Below are positions 54,990 to 63,134 of a stretch of DNA of 64,000 bases, piece by piece. The stretch lies in assembly GCF_020171725.1 (NCBI RefSeq), contig NZ_JAIVAJ010000002.1, forward strand, positions 310,001 to 374,000, in the 5' to 3' direction. Each line of letters begins with the position of its first letter. Position 1 is the stretch's first letter. Position numbers and translations under genes: made by a program. This stretch comes from Halobacillus litoralis. Lineage in GTDB: Bacteria > Bacillota > Bacilli > Bacillales > Halobacillaceae. The notes under the pieces were generated by a model. The model was given only the letters and a program-made list of their open reading frames with translations, made no database searches and was not told where the DNA came from.

Positions 54990-56537
54990 ATGGATATCTT
55001 TGATAAAATCAATGAACTGTACGACAAGCGACGTCAGACGGAACTTGGCGGTGGAGACGAGAGAATCGCAAAGCAGCACGACAAAGGCAAATGGACGGCG
55101 CGTGAACGGATCGACTATTTAGTGGATGAAGGGTCATTTGTAGAGCTGAACCCTTTCATTGAACACCGTCATGATGCCTTCGGAATGGACGGGAAACAAG
55201 CTCCTGGTGAAGGAGTGGTAACAGGATACGGCAAAATCGACGGCCGTCCCATATACTTATTTGCGCAGGACTTCACCGTATATGGCGGGGCTCTCGGAGA
55301 AATGCATGCCAAAAAAATTGCTGCGGTCATGGATTTGGCTGCCAAGAACGGAACACCGTTCATCGGTTTGAATGATTCAGGGGGAGCTCGTATCCAGGAA
55401 GGCGTCTCCTCACTGGACGGGTATGGTCAAGTCTTTTACCGAAATTCCATCTACTCAGGCGTCATTCCCCAAATTTCGGTCATAATGGGGCCATGCGCAG
55501 GTGGAGCCGTCTATTCGCCTGCCATTACAGACTTCGTCATTATGGTGGAGAAGACTTCGCAAATGTTTATCACAGGTCCGAAAGTCATTGAGACGGTAAC
55601 TGGAGAACAGATCTCAGCAGAGGACTTGGGTGGAGCCGGCGTTCACAGCAGTCTCAGTGGAAATGCCCATTTAAAAACACCGGATGAAGCGAGTGCACTG
55701 GATGCTGTCAAAAATCTTGTGAAATACCTGCCAGCCAATAACCGGGAACGACCTGAGCCGGTGGAAGGGGCCGGTGAAGACGATTATCGTCCGGACATCA
55801 CCGACCGCATTCCGTTTGATCCTGTTCGTCCATATGATGTTCGGATCATCATTGATGAAGTCGTCGATCGCGATTCGTTTTTCGAGATCCATAAAGACTT
55901 CGCAAAGAACATCGTTGTCGGCTTTGCCCATTTGAAAGGCCAGACGGTCGGCTTAGTTTGTAACCAGCCGAAATATATGGCCGGCGGGCTCGATATTGAT
56001 TCGAGTGATAAAGCTGCACGCTTCATCCGCTTCTGTGACTCGTTCAATATTCCGTTGATTACGTTCGAGGACGTCACAGGCTTTTTCCCGGGTATTAAAC
56101 AGGAACACGGGGGCATCATCAGGCACGGGGCGAAGATTCTTTATGCGTATTCAGAAGCAACAGTGCCGAAGCTTACGGTCATTACAAGAAAAGCTTACGG
56201 CGGAGCTTACGTGGCATTGAACAGTAAGTCCATTGGAGCGGACCTGGTGTTCGCCTGGCCGAATGCTGAAATCGCCGTAATGGGACCAGAGGGAGCGGCC
56301 AATATCATTTTTGCCAAAGAAATCAAAGATAGTGAAAACCCTGAACAAACCAGGCAGCAGAAGATCAATGAATACCGTGAACGCTTTGCAAACCCCTATG
56401 TGGCAGCGGGGCTCGGGATGGTTGACGATGTAATTGATCCGAGAGAAACAAGACAGAAGCTGATTCAATCGCTTGAAATGCTTGCGAATAAACAGGAGGA
56501 TCGACCGTACAAAAAGCATGGAAACATTCCTCTCTAA
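54990..56537 (+). CDS. Acyl-CoA carboxylase beta subunit (propionyl-CoA carboxylase type)
   Basis: A 515-aa carboxyltransferase with two crotonase-like domains. It shows GGGDERIAKQHDKGKWTARERID, NDSGGARIQEGVSSLDGYG, GPCAGGAVYSPAITDF and MGPEGAANIIF. It carboxylates propionyl-CoA to (S)-methylmalonyl-CoA, feeding the two genes before it. No biotin carboxylase or carrier gene is adjacent, so AccC/AccB at 19-21 kb or unlinked subunits must serve it. A decarboxylase role is less likely without membrane subunits. The start is ATG 54990 with AAGGAG at 54975-54980. Confidence 0.92.
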   Translation: MDIFDKINELYDKRRQTELGGGDERIAKQHDKGKWTARERIDYLVDEGSFVELNPFIEHRHDAFGMDGKQAPGEGVVTGYGKIDGRPIYLFAQDFTVYGGALGEMHAKKIAAVMDLAAKNGTPFIGLNDSGGARIQEGVSSLDGYGQVFYRNSIYSGVIPQISVIMGPCAGGAVYSPAITDFVIMVEKTSQMFITGPKVIETVTGEQISAEDLGGAGVHSSLSGNAHLKTPDEASALDAVKNLVKYLPANNRERPEPVEGAGEDDYRPDITDRIPFDPVRPYDVRIIIDEVVDRDSFFEIHKDFAKNIVVGFAHLKGQTVGLVCNQPKYMAGGLDIDSSDKAARFIRFCDSFNIPLITFEDVTGFFPGIKQEHGGIIRHGAKILYAYSEATVPKLTVITRKAYGGAYVALNSKSIGADLVFAWPNAEIAVMGPEGAANIIFAKEIKDSENPEQTRQQKINEYRERFANPYVAAGLGMVDDVIDPRETRQKLIQSLEMLANKQEDRPYKKHGNIPL

Positions 56538-56605
56538 TTGACATGCCCTTCTCGTTCCGCTAACGTACTATTAGGCAGGTCTACATATGAAGGAGGAATT
56601 TTGAC

Positions 56606-57730
56606 ATGACAGCCATCAATAAAGAACGTTTATTAGAAGAGTTTCTTGAACTCGTACAAATTGATTCTGAAACAAAAGAAGAAGCGAATATCGCCAAAAT
56701 ATTGAAAGAAAAGTTCGAATCCCTCGGTCTCGAAGTATTGGAAGATGATGCGAAAGAGAAAACGGGTCACGGTGCAAACAACCTCATCTGTAACTTGAAG
56801 GGCACAAAAGACAGTGCAGATCCGATTTATTTTACATCCCACATGGATACAGTTGTACCGGGTAATGGCGTTAAGCCTTCCATCGAAGACGGATACGTCA
56901 TCACCGACGGAACGACGATTCTTGGAGCGGATGATAAAGCCGGAGTAGCAGCCATCTTGGAAGCGATCCGTTCATTGAAAGAGAACAACGTAGAGCATGG
57001 TGATTTGCAGTTCGTCATCACAGTTGGAGAAGAAAGCGGACTTGTCGGTGCGAAAGCTCTGGACAGTTCCCTTCTGAAGGCGAAGTACGGCTATGCACTC
57101 GACAGTGATGGTCAAGTCGGAAACATCATCGTCGCGGCTCCTACACAAGCGAAGTTGAATGCGGTTGTGAAAGGCAAGACGGCTCACGCAGGTGTCGCTC
57201 CCGAAAAAGGGATTTCAGCGATTACTCTTGCCTCTAAAGCCATCTCGAAGATGCCGCTTGGTCGTATTGATGAAGAGACGACGGCAAACATCGGTCGCTT
57301 CGAAGGCGGTCAAAAAACGAATATCGTCTGTGACCACGTCGAGATTCTGGCAGAAGCGCGTTCCCTTGTTCCAGAGAAAATGGAAGAACAAGTGGAGAAG
57401 ATGAAAAAAGCTCTTGTAGAAACGGCGGAAGAAATGGGCGGCTCTGTTGATCTGGATGTTCAGGTCATGTACCCGGGCTTCAAGCAGCAAGCGGGAGACC
57501 AAGTAGTAGAAGTGGCGCGTTCAGCAGCCAAAGCGATCGGAAGAGAAAGTGAACTTCTGACAAGCGGTGGAGGTAGTGACGCAAACATTATCGCAGGCTT
57601 CGGGATTCCAACTGTAAACCTTGCAGTGGGTTACGAAGAGATTCACACGACCAATGAGCGCATGCCGGTCTCAGAACTTGAGAAAGTGGCCGAGCTTGTC
57701 ACATCAATCGTTGAAGAAGTAGCGAAATAG
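56606..57730 (+). CDS. yqjE: M20-family metallopeptidase (YqjE, PepT-like)
   Basis: A 374-aa di-zinc peptidase. The metal ligands lie in FTSHMDTVVPG, GADDKAG, TVGEESGLVGAK and SDGQ; a dimerisation domain occupies about 185-285 (KGKTAHAGVAPEKG). Annotated relatives are called tripeptidase T-like; the substrate is unproven. The ribosome binding site is GAAGGAGG. A terminator follows. Confidence 0.92.
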   Translation: MTAINKERLLEEFLELVQIDSETKEEANIAKILKEKFESLGLEVLEDDAKEKTGHGANNLICNLKGTKDSADPIYFTSHMDTVVPGNGVKPSIEDGYVITDGTTILGADDKAGVAAILEAIRSLKENNVEHGDLQFVITVGEESGLVGAKALDSSLLKAKYGYALDSDGQVGNIIVAAPTQAKLNAVVKGKTAHAGVAPEKGISAITLASKAISKMPLGRIDEETTANIGRFEGGQKTNIVCDHVEILAEARSLVPEKMEEQVEKMKKALVETAEEMGGSVDLDVQVMYPGFKQQAGDQVVEVARSAAKAIGRESELLTSGGGSDANIIAGFGIPTVNLAVGYEEIHTTNERMPVSELEKVAELVTSIVEEVAK

Positions 57731-57737
57731 CCTAGAT

Positions 57738-57782
57738 ACCCGAGCGAGCATTCGATTCCGAAATGCTAGCTCGGGTTTTCTT
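57738..57782 (+). terminator. yqjE terminator
   Basis: ACCCGAGCGAGCATT and AATGCTAGCTCGGGT pair with one mismatch, followed by TTTTC. Confidence 0.9.
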
Positions 57783-57807
57783 CTGTTAACGCCCGAGGGC
57801 TTCGTGA

Positions 57808-57830
57808 TATAATAGAGGAACAACAGTTCG
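57808..57830 (+). promoter_or_regulatory. dinB promoter -10 and LexA-like box
   Basis: TATAAT (57808-57813) with TGA upstream is an extended -10. GGAACAACAGTTCG (57817-57830) fits the Firmicute LexA box CGAAC-N4-GTTCG except for the first base. It covers the expected transcription start, where LexA would block initiation. Confidence 0.7.
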
Positions 57831-57848
57831 AGAAAAGGACGGATTCAC

Positions 57849-59096
57849 GTGTCGAAATGGTATCCGAAAAACGGGCGTGTCATCTTTCACGTCGATATGA
57901 ATAGCTTCTATGCTTCCGTCGAGATGGCTTTCGATCCTTCGTTAAAAGGACAACCTCTTGCGATTGCCGGAAACCCTGAGGAACGGAAGGGGATCGTTGT
58001 AACGAGCAGCTATGAAGCAAGGAAATTCGGAGTGAAGACGACGATGCCCTTGTTTGAAGCCAAAAGGCTTTGTCCTGACTTGAAGGTGATGCGCCCCAAC
58101 TTTGAGCGTTACCGCACGGCATCGAAGGAAATGTTCAAGATCCTGGCAGAGGTTACGGATCTGGTACAGCCGGTTTCGATTGATGAAGGATATATGGACA
58201 TTACAGCCTGTGCCGATCAAGGGTCACCACCTGAAATTGCAGAGAACATCCAAAAGCGCATTTATGAGGAATTGGACCTCCCTTGCAGTATCGGAATTGC
58301 TCCGAATAAATTTCTGGCGAAAATGGCTTCGGATATGAAGAAGCCAATGGGCATTACGATTTTAAGGAAAAGAGATCTTGACCATAAACTTTGGCCGCTG
58401 CCTATCGAGGAAATGTACGGAGTAGGAGAGAAGACAGCGGAAAAATTGAAGAAAATCGGCATTGAAACGATCGGGGACTTGGCGAAGCAACCCGTTTTGG
58501 ATTTGAAGAGACTGCTTGGGATAAACGGAGAAAGACTCCAGAACAGGGCGAACGGACTGGATGACCGCCCCGTCGACCCTGACGCTGTCCATGAATTCAA
58601 AAGCATTGGCACCTCCACAACGCTCGCTGAAGATACGACAGACGATACAGAGGTCCGGTCTGTTCTTCGAAGACTCGCTGGGAAAGTAGAAGCCAGGATG
58701 AAAAGCAAAGAAGTGCTTGCACGCCACGTACAGCTGATGATCCGTTATCATGATCGGAGAACGATTACGAGAAGCAAGCAGCTGCATGACTATATCGATC
58801 ATAAGGATGACTTGTTCTCCGCTGCCATCCAACTGTTTGATGATCATTGGAATCAGACGCCCGTCCGCCTTCTTGGGATTACAGCTTCCGACTTTGCAGA
58901 AAAGTCAGAAGTGACCCAGCAGCTGGACTTATTCAATTACGAACAGCACGCTGAGAAAGAAAACCTTTATAAAGTGATCGACCATCTAACGGAACGTTAT
59001 GGTTCAAATCCATTCAAAAAAATATCCGCACCGAAAGATGCAAAAGTCGAAACCAGCTTTCAAAAGGATTTTTTGGATGACTATAAGAAAGAATAA
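57849..59096 (+). CDS. dinB: DNA polymerase IV (Y family)
   Basis: A 415-aa translesion polymerase (B. subtilis YqjH/PolY1). The catalytic acidic residues are in FHVDMNSFYASVE and SIDEGYMDI. A helix-hairpin-helix thumb (MYGVGEKTAEKLKKIGIETIGDLA) and a little-finger domain (about 240-350) follow. A beta-clamp binding sequence QQLDLF lies near residues 357-362. The start is GTG 57849 after AAAAGGAC. Confidence 0.95.
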   Translation: MSKWYPKNGRVIFHVDMNSFYASVEMAFDPSLKGQPLAIAGNPEERKGIVVTSSYEARKFGVKTTMPLFEAKRLCPDLKVMRPNFERYRTASKEMFKILAEVTDLVQPVSIDEGYMDITACADQGSPPEIAENIQKRIYEELDLPCSIGIAPNKFLAKMASDMKKPMGITILRKRDLDHKLWPLPIEEMYGVGEKTAEKLKKIGIETIGDLAKQPVLDLKRLLGINGERLQNRANGLDDRPVDPDAVHEFKSIGTSTTLAEDTTDDTEVRSVLRRLAGKVEARMKSKEVLARHVQLMIRYHDRRTITRSKQLHDYIDHKDDLFSAAIQLFDDHWNQTPVRLLGITASDFAEKSEVTQQLDLFNYEQHAEKENLYKVIDHLTERYGSNPFKKISAPKDAKVETSFQKDFLDDYKKE

Positions 59097-59119
59097 TCGC
59101 CTTTTTTCTCTCCATACTA
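59091..59119 (+). promoter_or_regulatory. Sigma-G-type forespore promoter
   Basis: GAATA (59091-59095) and CATACTA (59113-59119) are 17 bp apart, matching the sigma-G pattern gMATR-N17/18-CATnMTA. The -35 overlaps the dinB stop codon. Start would be near 59126, upstream of the 42-aa gene and sspP. Confidence 0.75.
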
Positions 59120-59137
59120 AAAGAGAAGGGAGGCGAT
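59096..59137 (+). promoter_or_regulatory. 16-bp hairpin sequestering the ribosome binding site
   Basis: Bases 59096-59111 pair with 59122-59137 (13 Watson-Crick and 3 G-U pairs) around a 10-base loop. The right arm contains the GGGAGG ribosome binding site of the next gene, and TTTTGTT follows. It can act as the dinB terminator or hide the site in dinB read-through RNA. A transcript from the sigma-G start would lack the left arm. Confidence 0.7.
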
Positions 59138-59143
59138 TTTGTT

Positions 59144-59272
59144 ATGGGTAAAGATCGTCAAGAGAAAAAGCTGAAACGTTCTGGAAAAGTCGAGTCTGAC
59201 CGAGATCAGAAGCTCAGCTATCCAGGTGCTACCGCAATGGAAGGACCGGAAGCTGCCAGAAAGAGACGTTAG
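59144..59272 (+). CDS. Small basic 42-aa protein, probably forespore-expressed
   Basis: A hydrophilic, basic protein (MGKDRQEKKLKRSGKVES at the start, EGPEAARKRR at the end) without membrane helix. I do not recognise a named family. A strong GGGAGG site precedes ATG 59144. The sigma-G-type promoter upstream and sspP 12 nt downstream suggest a minor spore-core protein. Confidence 0.78.
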   Translation: MGKDRQEKKLKRSGKVESDRDQKLSYPGATAMEGPEAARKRR

Positions 59273-59284
59273 GAGGCGATGACC

Positions 59285-59434
59285 ATGGGTCGACGCATGG
59301 GACCGAAACAACAGAAAGCTCCCCATCTGCCGAAATCTCCGAAACAGGGGTACGGCGAACCGATGGAAGGCTCTCATAAAGTGAAGACAGCCAACCATTC
59401 ACGAAACAACCAAAAAACTTCTCACGATATGTAA
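59285..59434 (+). CDS. sspP: Small acid-soluble spore protein P
   Basis: A 49-aa protein whose C-terminal half (GEPMEGSHKVKTANHSR, ending HDM) matches the SspP pattern (PEPLSGSKKVKNRNH, ending HDM). SspP is a minor protein of the spore core. ATG 59285 follows AGGAGG at 59271-59276. It is co-transcribed with the 42-aa gene. It was too short for routine detection. Confidence 0.85.
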   Translation: MGRRMGPKQQKAPHLPKSPKQGYGEPMEGSHKVKTANHSRNNQKTSHDM

Positions 59435-59468
59435 CAAACGTGAAAGAAATAAAAGGAGGCCCGCTCAA

Positions 59469-59693
59469 ATGCCGGACCACATTGTAGCTGTTCGAAAAAA
59501 CGCTGAAGGAAGCATTGTTGAAATGCAGCTTTCATCTGGACGTGTTGTTGATTATAAACAAGCTCATGAACTTGCAAGAAGTGGTGAAATTGAGCACGTC
59601 CAGTTGATCAAAGGGAAAGATGGCGAAGACCACCTTCGCAGTCAGCCTGATGGCGATAAATCGAATAACCTGGATCAACTGCCTACTTTCTAA
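59469..59693 (+). CDS. DUF3892 family protein
   Basis: A 74-aa small soluble protein with the DUF3892 core (HIVAVRKNAEGSIVEMQLSSGRVVDYKQA) and an acidic, Asp/Asn-rich C-terminus. The function is unknown. The ribosome binding site is AAAGGAGG. It follows sspP by 34 nt and could share its transcript; a terminator follows. Confidence 0.85.
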   Translation: MPDHIVAVRKNAEGSIVEMQLSSGRVVDYKQAHELARSGEIEHVQLIKGKDGEDHLRSQPDGDKSNNLDQLPTF

Positions 59694-59698
59694 TAAGA

Positions 59699-59735
59699 GA
59701 GCCGGAACGGACCATCGTTCCGGTTTTCTTTTTTT
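59699..59735 (+). terminator. Terminator after the DUF3892 gene
   Basis: GCCGGAACG (59701-59709) pairs with CGTTCCGGT (59716-59724), followed by a long T tract. Confidence 0.92.
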
Positions 59736-59781
59736 ATTTATAAAAAATGAAATATAAGCATAGATATATTTCAAAAAGTCG

Positions 59782-59838
59782 TTGCGGTTTCAATAGGGGT
59801 GTAGTAAACTGAAAATGAAATAATCAATGTAATTCATT
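59782..59838 (+). promoter_or_regulatory. ABC transporter promoter with operator-like palindrome
   Basis: TTGCGG (59782-59787) and TAAACT (59805-59810) are 17 bp apart. A 25-bp imperfect palindrome with AATGAA/TTCATT arms (59814-59838) covers the expected start site. The sequence TGAAAT/ATTTCA recurs nearby (about 59746-59772). Confidence 0.6.
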
Positions 59839-59864
59839 TCAAAACTTTCATTGGAGATGATGAA

Positions 59865-60566
59865 ATGGCGATTGCCGTGCAAAACGTAAGTAAGGTGTAT
59901 CAGAGTGGTGAAGTGAAGGTGCATGCACTAAGGAAAGCGACCCTGGAGGTGCCGGATCACAAGGTTGTCACCATTCTAGGTCCGTCTGGTTCAGGCAAAT
60001 CCACATTACTGAATGTCATCGGCGGGATCGACCGCTATGACGAAGGATCGATCACGATAGCTGATCAAAAACTCGATGCCCTGAAGGATCACCAATTGAC
60101 TGAATTCCGTCGAAATTATGCCGGCTTTATTTTTCAACAATATAATTTGATCCCGACCTTGACCGTGGAGGAGAATGTGGAGGTCGGTCGTGAACTCAGT
60201 CAAAACCCTTTGGATATGAAAGATACATTAGAAAAAGTCGGAATGTGGGATAAAAAAGATAAGTTCCCATACCAACTCAGTGGAGGTGAACAACAGAGAG
60301 TCGCGATTGCGAGAGCCTTGATCAAGAACCCGGAATTTTTACTATGTGATGAACCGACTGGCGCCTTAGACGAAGAGACCGGGAAGAAAATCCTCAAGCT
60401 GCTGCAATTCGTTAATGAAACGTACGGTACGACGGTGTTTATCATCACACACAACCAAGGAATCGGCGAGATGGCTCATAAAGTGATTCGGATGAGCAGT
60501 GGTGAAATTGTAGAGCAATATGACAACGAACACCCGATCGATCCTGAGAAGGTGACGTGGGCATGA
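59865..60566 (+). CDS. ABC transporter ATP-binding protein (MacB/LolD type)
   Basis: A 233-aa ATPase with Walker A GPSGSGKST, Q-loop FIFQQYNLIPTLTVEEN, signature LSGGEQQR and Walker B LLCDEPTGALD. The subfamily pairs with FtsX-like permeases and exports or removes peptides, antibiotics or lipoproteins. It overlaps the permease gene by 4 nt (ATGA). Confidence 0.94.
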   Translation: MAIAVQNVSKVYQSGEVKVHALRKATLEVPDHKVVTILGPSGSGKSTLLNVIGGIDRYDEGSITIADQKLDALKDHQLTEFRRNYAGFIFQQYNLIPTLTVEENVEVGRELSQNPLDMKDTLEKVGMWDKKDKFPYQLSGGEQQRVAIARALIKNPEFLLCDEPTGALDEETGKKILKLLQFVNETYGTTVFIITHNQGIGEMAHKVIRMSSGEIVEQYDNEHPIDPEKVTWA

Positions 60567-62803
60567 TTTTACGAAAAACAATCAGCCGCACAATTAAAGA
60601 GAAGAAATTTCAATACGCAGGAGTGACCATCCTGTTGATGCTTGCTGTGATGCTTTATGTGTCTCTCTCGATGGCCATTACGACGCTTGAGGAGCGAAAT
60701 GAAGCGTTCAAGGAAGATTACAAACAGGAAACGCTCCATTGGATGGCGAGTGAACCGCTTGATGATACTACGCTCACTGGTCTTGAAGAATCGTACGAGA
60801 TAACCTTGGAACAACGTACGTTCAAAGATGTCGGGACGGATGAAAACACGACCCTCCGTCTATTCCATCCAACGGAAGACGTGAATATCCCTTATACTTC
60901 AGAAGGTGAGATGCCTGGAAGTACGGGAGAAGTGGCTTTAGCCCGGACATTTGCGGACAGTCAGGGATTGGAGATTGGCGATACGTTCACGGTGAATGAG
61001 GTCGACTTTTCCATTACTGGATTCGTTTATCTGCCTGACTACATTTACATGATCGAGCGGCAGACAGACCTACTGAGTGACCCTTCTCAATTTGGAATAG
61101 GCGTCACAACAGCGGATACGCTGGAGCAAATGGAAGAGAGGGCACAACTCCAGACCTTGGGGTGGACGTCTACAGGAGAGGTTCCAGAAGGGCTCAGGAC
61201 GGAAGTGAACGAAAGAGCGTCTCTTCTTCAATTCGTCAGCCGTGAAGACAACGCCAGAATTCAATTTGTTGAATCTGAGATTGAAGGGTCGCAGGCATTA
61301 ATTACAACGCTGCCTTTAATCATACTGGCTCTCTCGATCGCTATGGTTCTTCTATTGATGAAGCGGAGACTGGACCTTCAACGCAAGGAAATCGGAACGT
61401 TGATGGCTCTTGGTTACTATAAGAAAGAGTTGAGAAGGCATTACCTCGGCTATGCCTATGCGATTGGTCTTGCAGGAAGTATTCTCGGCATCCTCTTAGG
61501 TGCCTTATTGTCGCTTCCACTGTCTGACCTTTATGCGACATACTTCAATCTTCCGGCCTTATCAAACTTTGATTTCGACCCCGTCGTTCTATTGATCGGG
61601 TTCGTCATCCCAATCGTCCTTTTGGTCCTGTTAACGATGCTTGTGATCAACCGTACGTTGAAAACAGAGCCGTTGACCCTTTTGAAGCCTAAGGAAATGT
61701 CGACAGGCAAGAAATCTTGGTTGGAGAAGCTCCCTTGGCTGGCCAAAGGTCGTTTTATCCGGCGATTCCGTCTCCGGTTGCTGGTTCGGAGTAAGGCGAG
61801 GAGCCTTTATATTTTTCTTGGTGTCATGTTTTCCACGGTTCTATTACTATTCGGATTGATTACGTTCAATTCGATGGACCGCCTTGTGGAAACGACGTAT
61901 GAGGATATCCAGACTTACGACTATGCCGTTCATTATGCTGGTTTGCAAACCGAACAACTACCTGAAGGTGTGAGTCCTTACACGACAGCGGAAGTGCAGG
62001 TCGATAGCGCAACATATACCCTTTATGGAGTGGAACCAGATACAGGCTATCTTCAATTGATGAATGGTGGAGAACGTTTGAATGGGAAATTGACTGAAGG
62101 GGCGATTGTTAGCAGGCCGGCAGCCGCTGTTGCCGGTGTCTCGGTTGGAGATCGAATATCGATTACAAACGCTTTGAATGACGAAGAGCATTCTGTTCCG
62201 ATCGCGGGCATTGCCGATGTGTATATCGGAAGTCACATTTACCTTCCGAGAAGTGAAGTGAATGACTTTTTATCGTATCCAGAAGGGGCTTACACAGGTG
62301 CCTGGCAGGATACAGAACCTGAAATGACAGAAGATGTCTTTATGGTTGAGAACAAAAAGAGCTTGATTGAAAGCTTTGAATCGACATCCGGTGCTACCCG
62401 GAATTCTGTGATCGGAATGGCTGTATTTGCGGTGCTGATCGGCGTCATCGTGTTGACACTCTTAACGAACTTGATCGTCGAAGAGAATTCGCCTTCCATT
62501 TCGTTGTTCAAAGTGCTTGGCTATCATGAGAAAGAGGTATCGAAGCTCGTATTGAATGTGTACACACCTATTGTGTTTCTATCTTATTTCGTCTCGATTC
62601 CTCTTGCGGGGCTTGCGCTGTCCCAGGCGATGAATGGTCTTGTTCAAGAAACAGGATTCATTCTTCCGACAGATGTCACCTGGTGGATGGTTGTCGTTGG
62701 CTTTGTCGTGATCGGTCTTACGTATTGGCTATCGTTGACGTTGTCGAAGCGCAAGCTGAAAAAAGTATCTTTGCAGGAAGCGCTTAAGAAACAGCAGGAT
62801 TAA
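60563..62803 (+). CDS. ABC transporter permease with two FtsX domains
   Basis: A 746-aa membrane protein. A first helix (about 18-38) leads to an extracellular domain (40-250), then three helices with an FtsX core (255-370), a cytoplasmic loop, another helix (about 420-440), a second extracellular domain and three final helices (about 630-735). This is the type VII layout used for peptide or drug efflux or mechanotransmission; the substrate is unknown. No two-component system is adjacent. The start is ATG 60563, overlapping the ATPase stop. Confidence 0.92.
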   Translation: MILRKTISRTIKEKKFQYAGVTILLMLAVMLYVSLSMAITTLEERNEAFKEDYKQETLHWMASEPLDDTTLTGLEESYEITLEQRTFKDVGTDENTTLRLFHPTEDVNIPYTSEGEMPGSTGEVALARTFADSQGLEIGDTFTVNEVDFSITGFVYLPDYIYMIERQTDLLSDPSQFGIGVTTADTLEQMEERAQLQTLGWTSTGEVPEGLRTEVNERASLLQFVSREDNARIQFVESEIEGSQALITTLPLIILALSIAMVLLLMKRRLDLQRKEIGTLMALGYYKKELRRHYLGYAYAIGLAGSILGILLGALLSLPLSDLYATYFNLPALSNFDFDPVVLLIGFVIPIVLLVLLTMLVINRTLKTEPLTLLKPKEMSTGKKSWLEKLPWLAKGRFIRRFRLRLLVRSKARSLYIFLGVMFSTVLLLFGLITFNSMDRLVETTYEDIQTYDYAVHYAGLQTEQLPEGVSPYTTAEVQVDSATYTLYGVEPDTGYLQLMNGGERLNGKLTEGAIVSRPAAAVAGVSVGDRISITNALNDEEHSVPIAGIADVYIGSHIYLPRSEVNDFLSYPEGAYTGAWQDTEPEMTEDVFMVENKKSLIESFESTSGATRNSVIGMAVFAVLIGVIVLTLLTNLIVEENSPSISLFKVLGYHEKEVSKLVLNVYTPIVFLSYFVSIPLAGLALSQAMNGLVQETGFILPTDVTWWMVVVGFVVIGLTYWLSLTLSKRKLKKVSLQEALKKQQD

Positions 62804-62808
62804 AAAAA

Positions 62809-62975
62809 GTTCTTGATGAAGTAGAGTGAGTCGTGGGGTGGAAAATGACTCGCTTTCCGTGGGCGGCGCTGAGCCTCCTCATTCCCTTCGGTCATTCCGG
62901 GGTCTCAACTGACCCGCTGTTCCCACAGGAGTCTCGCCATTTTCCACCCCACTTTGCGATAATAGTGGATCTGGG
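62809..62975. repeat. Dispersed inverted-repeat element of Bacillaceae type
   Basis: GTGGGGTGGAAAATG (62833-62847) is the exact reverse complement of CATTTTCCACCCCAC (62938-62952). The interior contains CTCGCTTTCCGTGGGCGG, GCTGAGCCTCCTC and GGGGTCTCAACTGACCCGC stretches that I recall as typical of a repeat common in Bacillaceae intergenic regions (memory, not searched). It has no open frame. It occupies most of the 330-base gap between the permease gene and the aldehyde dehydrogenase terminator. Confidence 0.8.
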
Positions 62976-63101
62976 AAAAATTAGCCTCTGAAGCAAAGGG
63001 CTGTGCGAACACTCAGCATTTGAACATTCTTTCCATCCTATATAAAAATATCATTTTCGAAATAATATTGAGTAAATTTCAGTGCATTCTTAACACTCTA
63101 A

Positions 63102-63131
63102 AAAGCCTCCGTTTTTAATAACGGAGGCTTT
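63102..63131 (-). terminator. Aldehyde dehydrogenase terminator
   Basis: AAAGCCTCCGTT (63102-63113) pairs with AACGGAGGCTTT (63120-63131) and has T or A tracts on both sides. Confidence 0.9.
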
Positions 63132-63134
63132 ATT

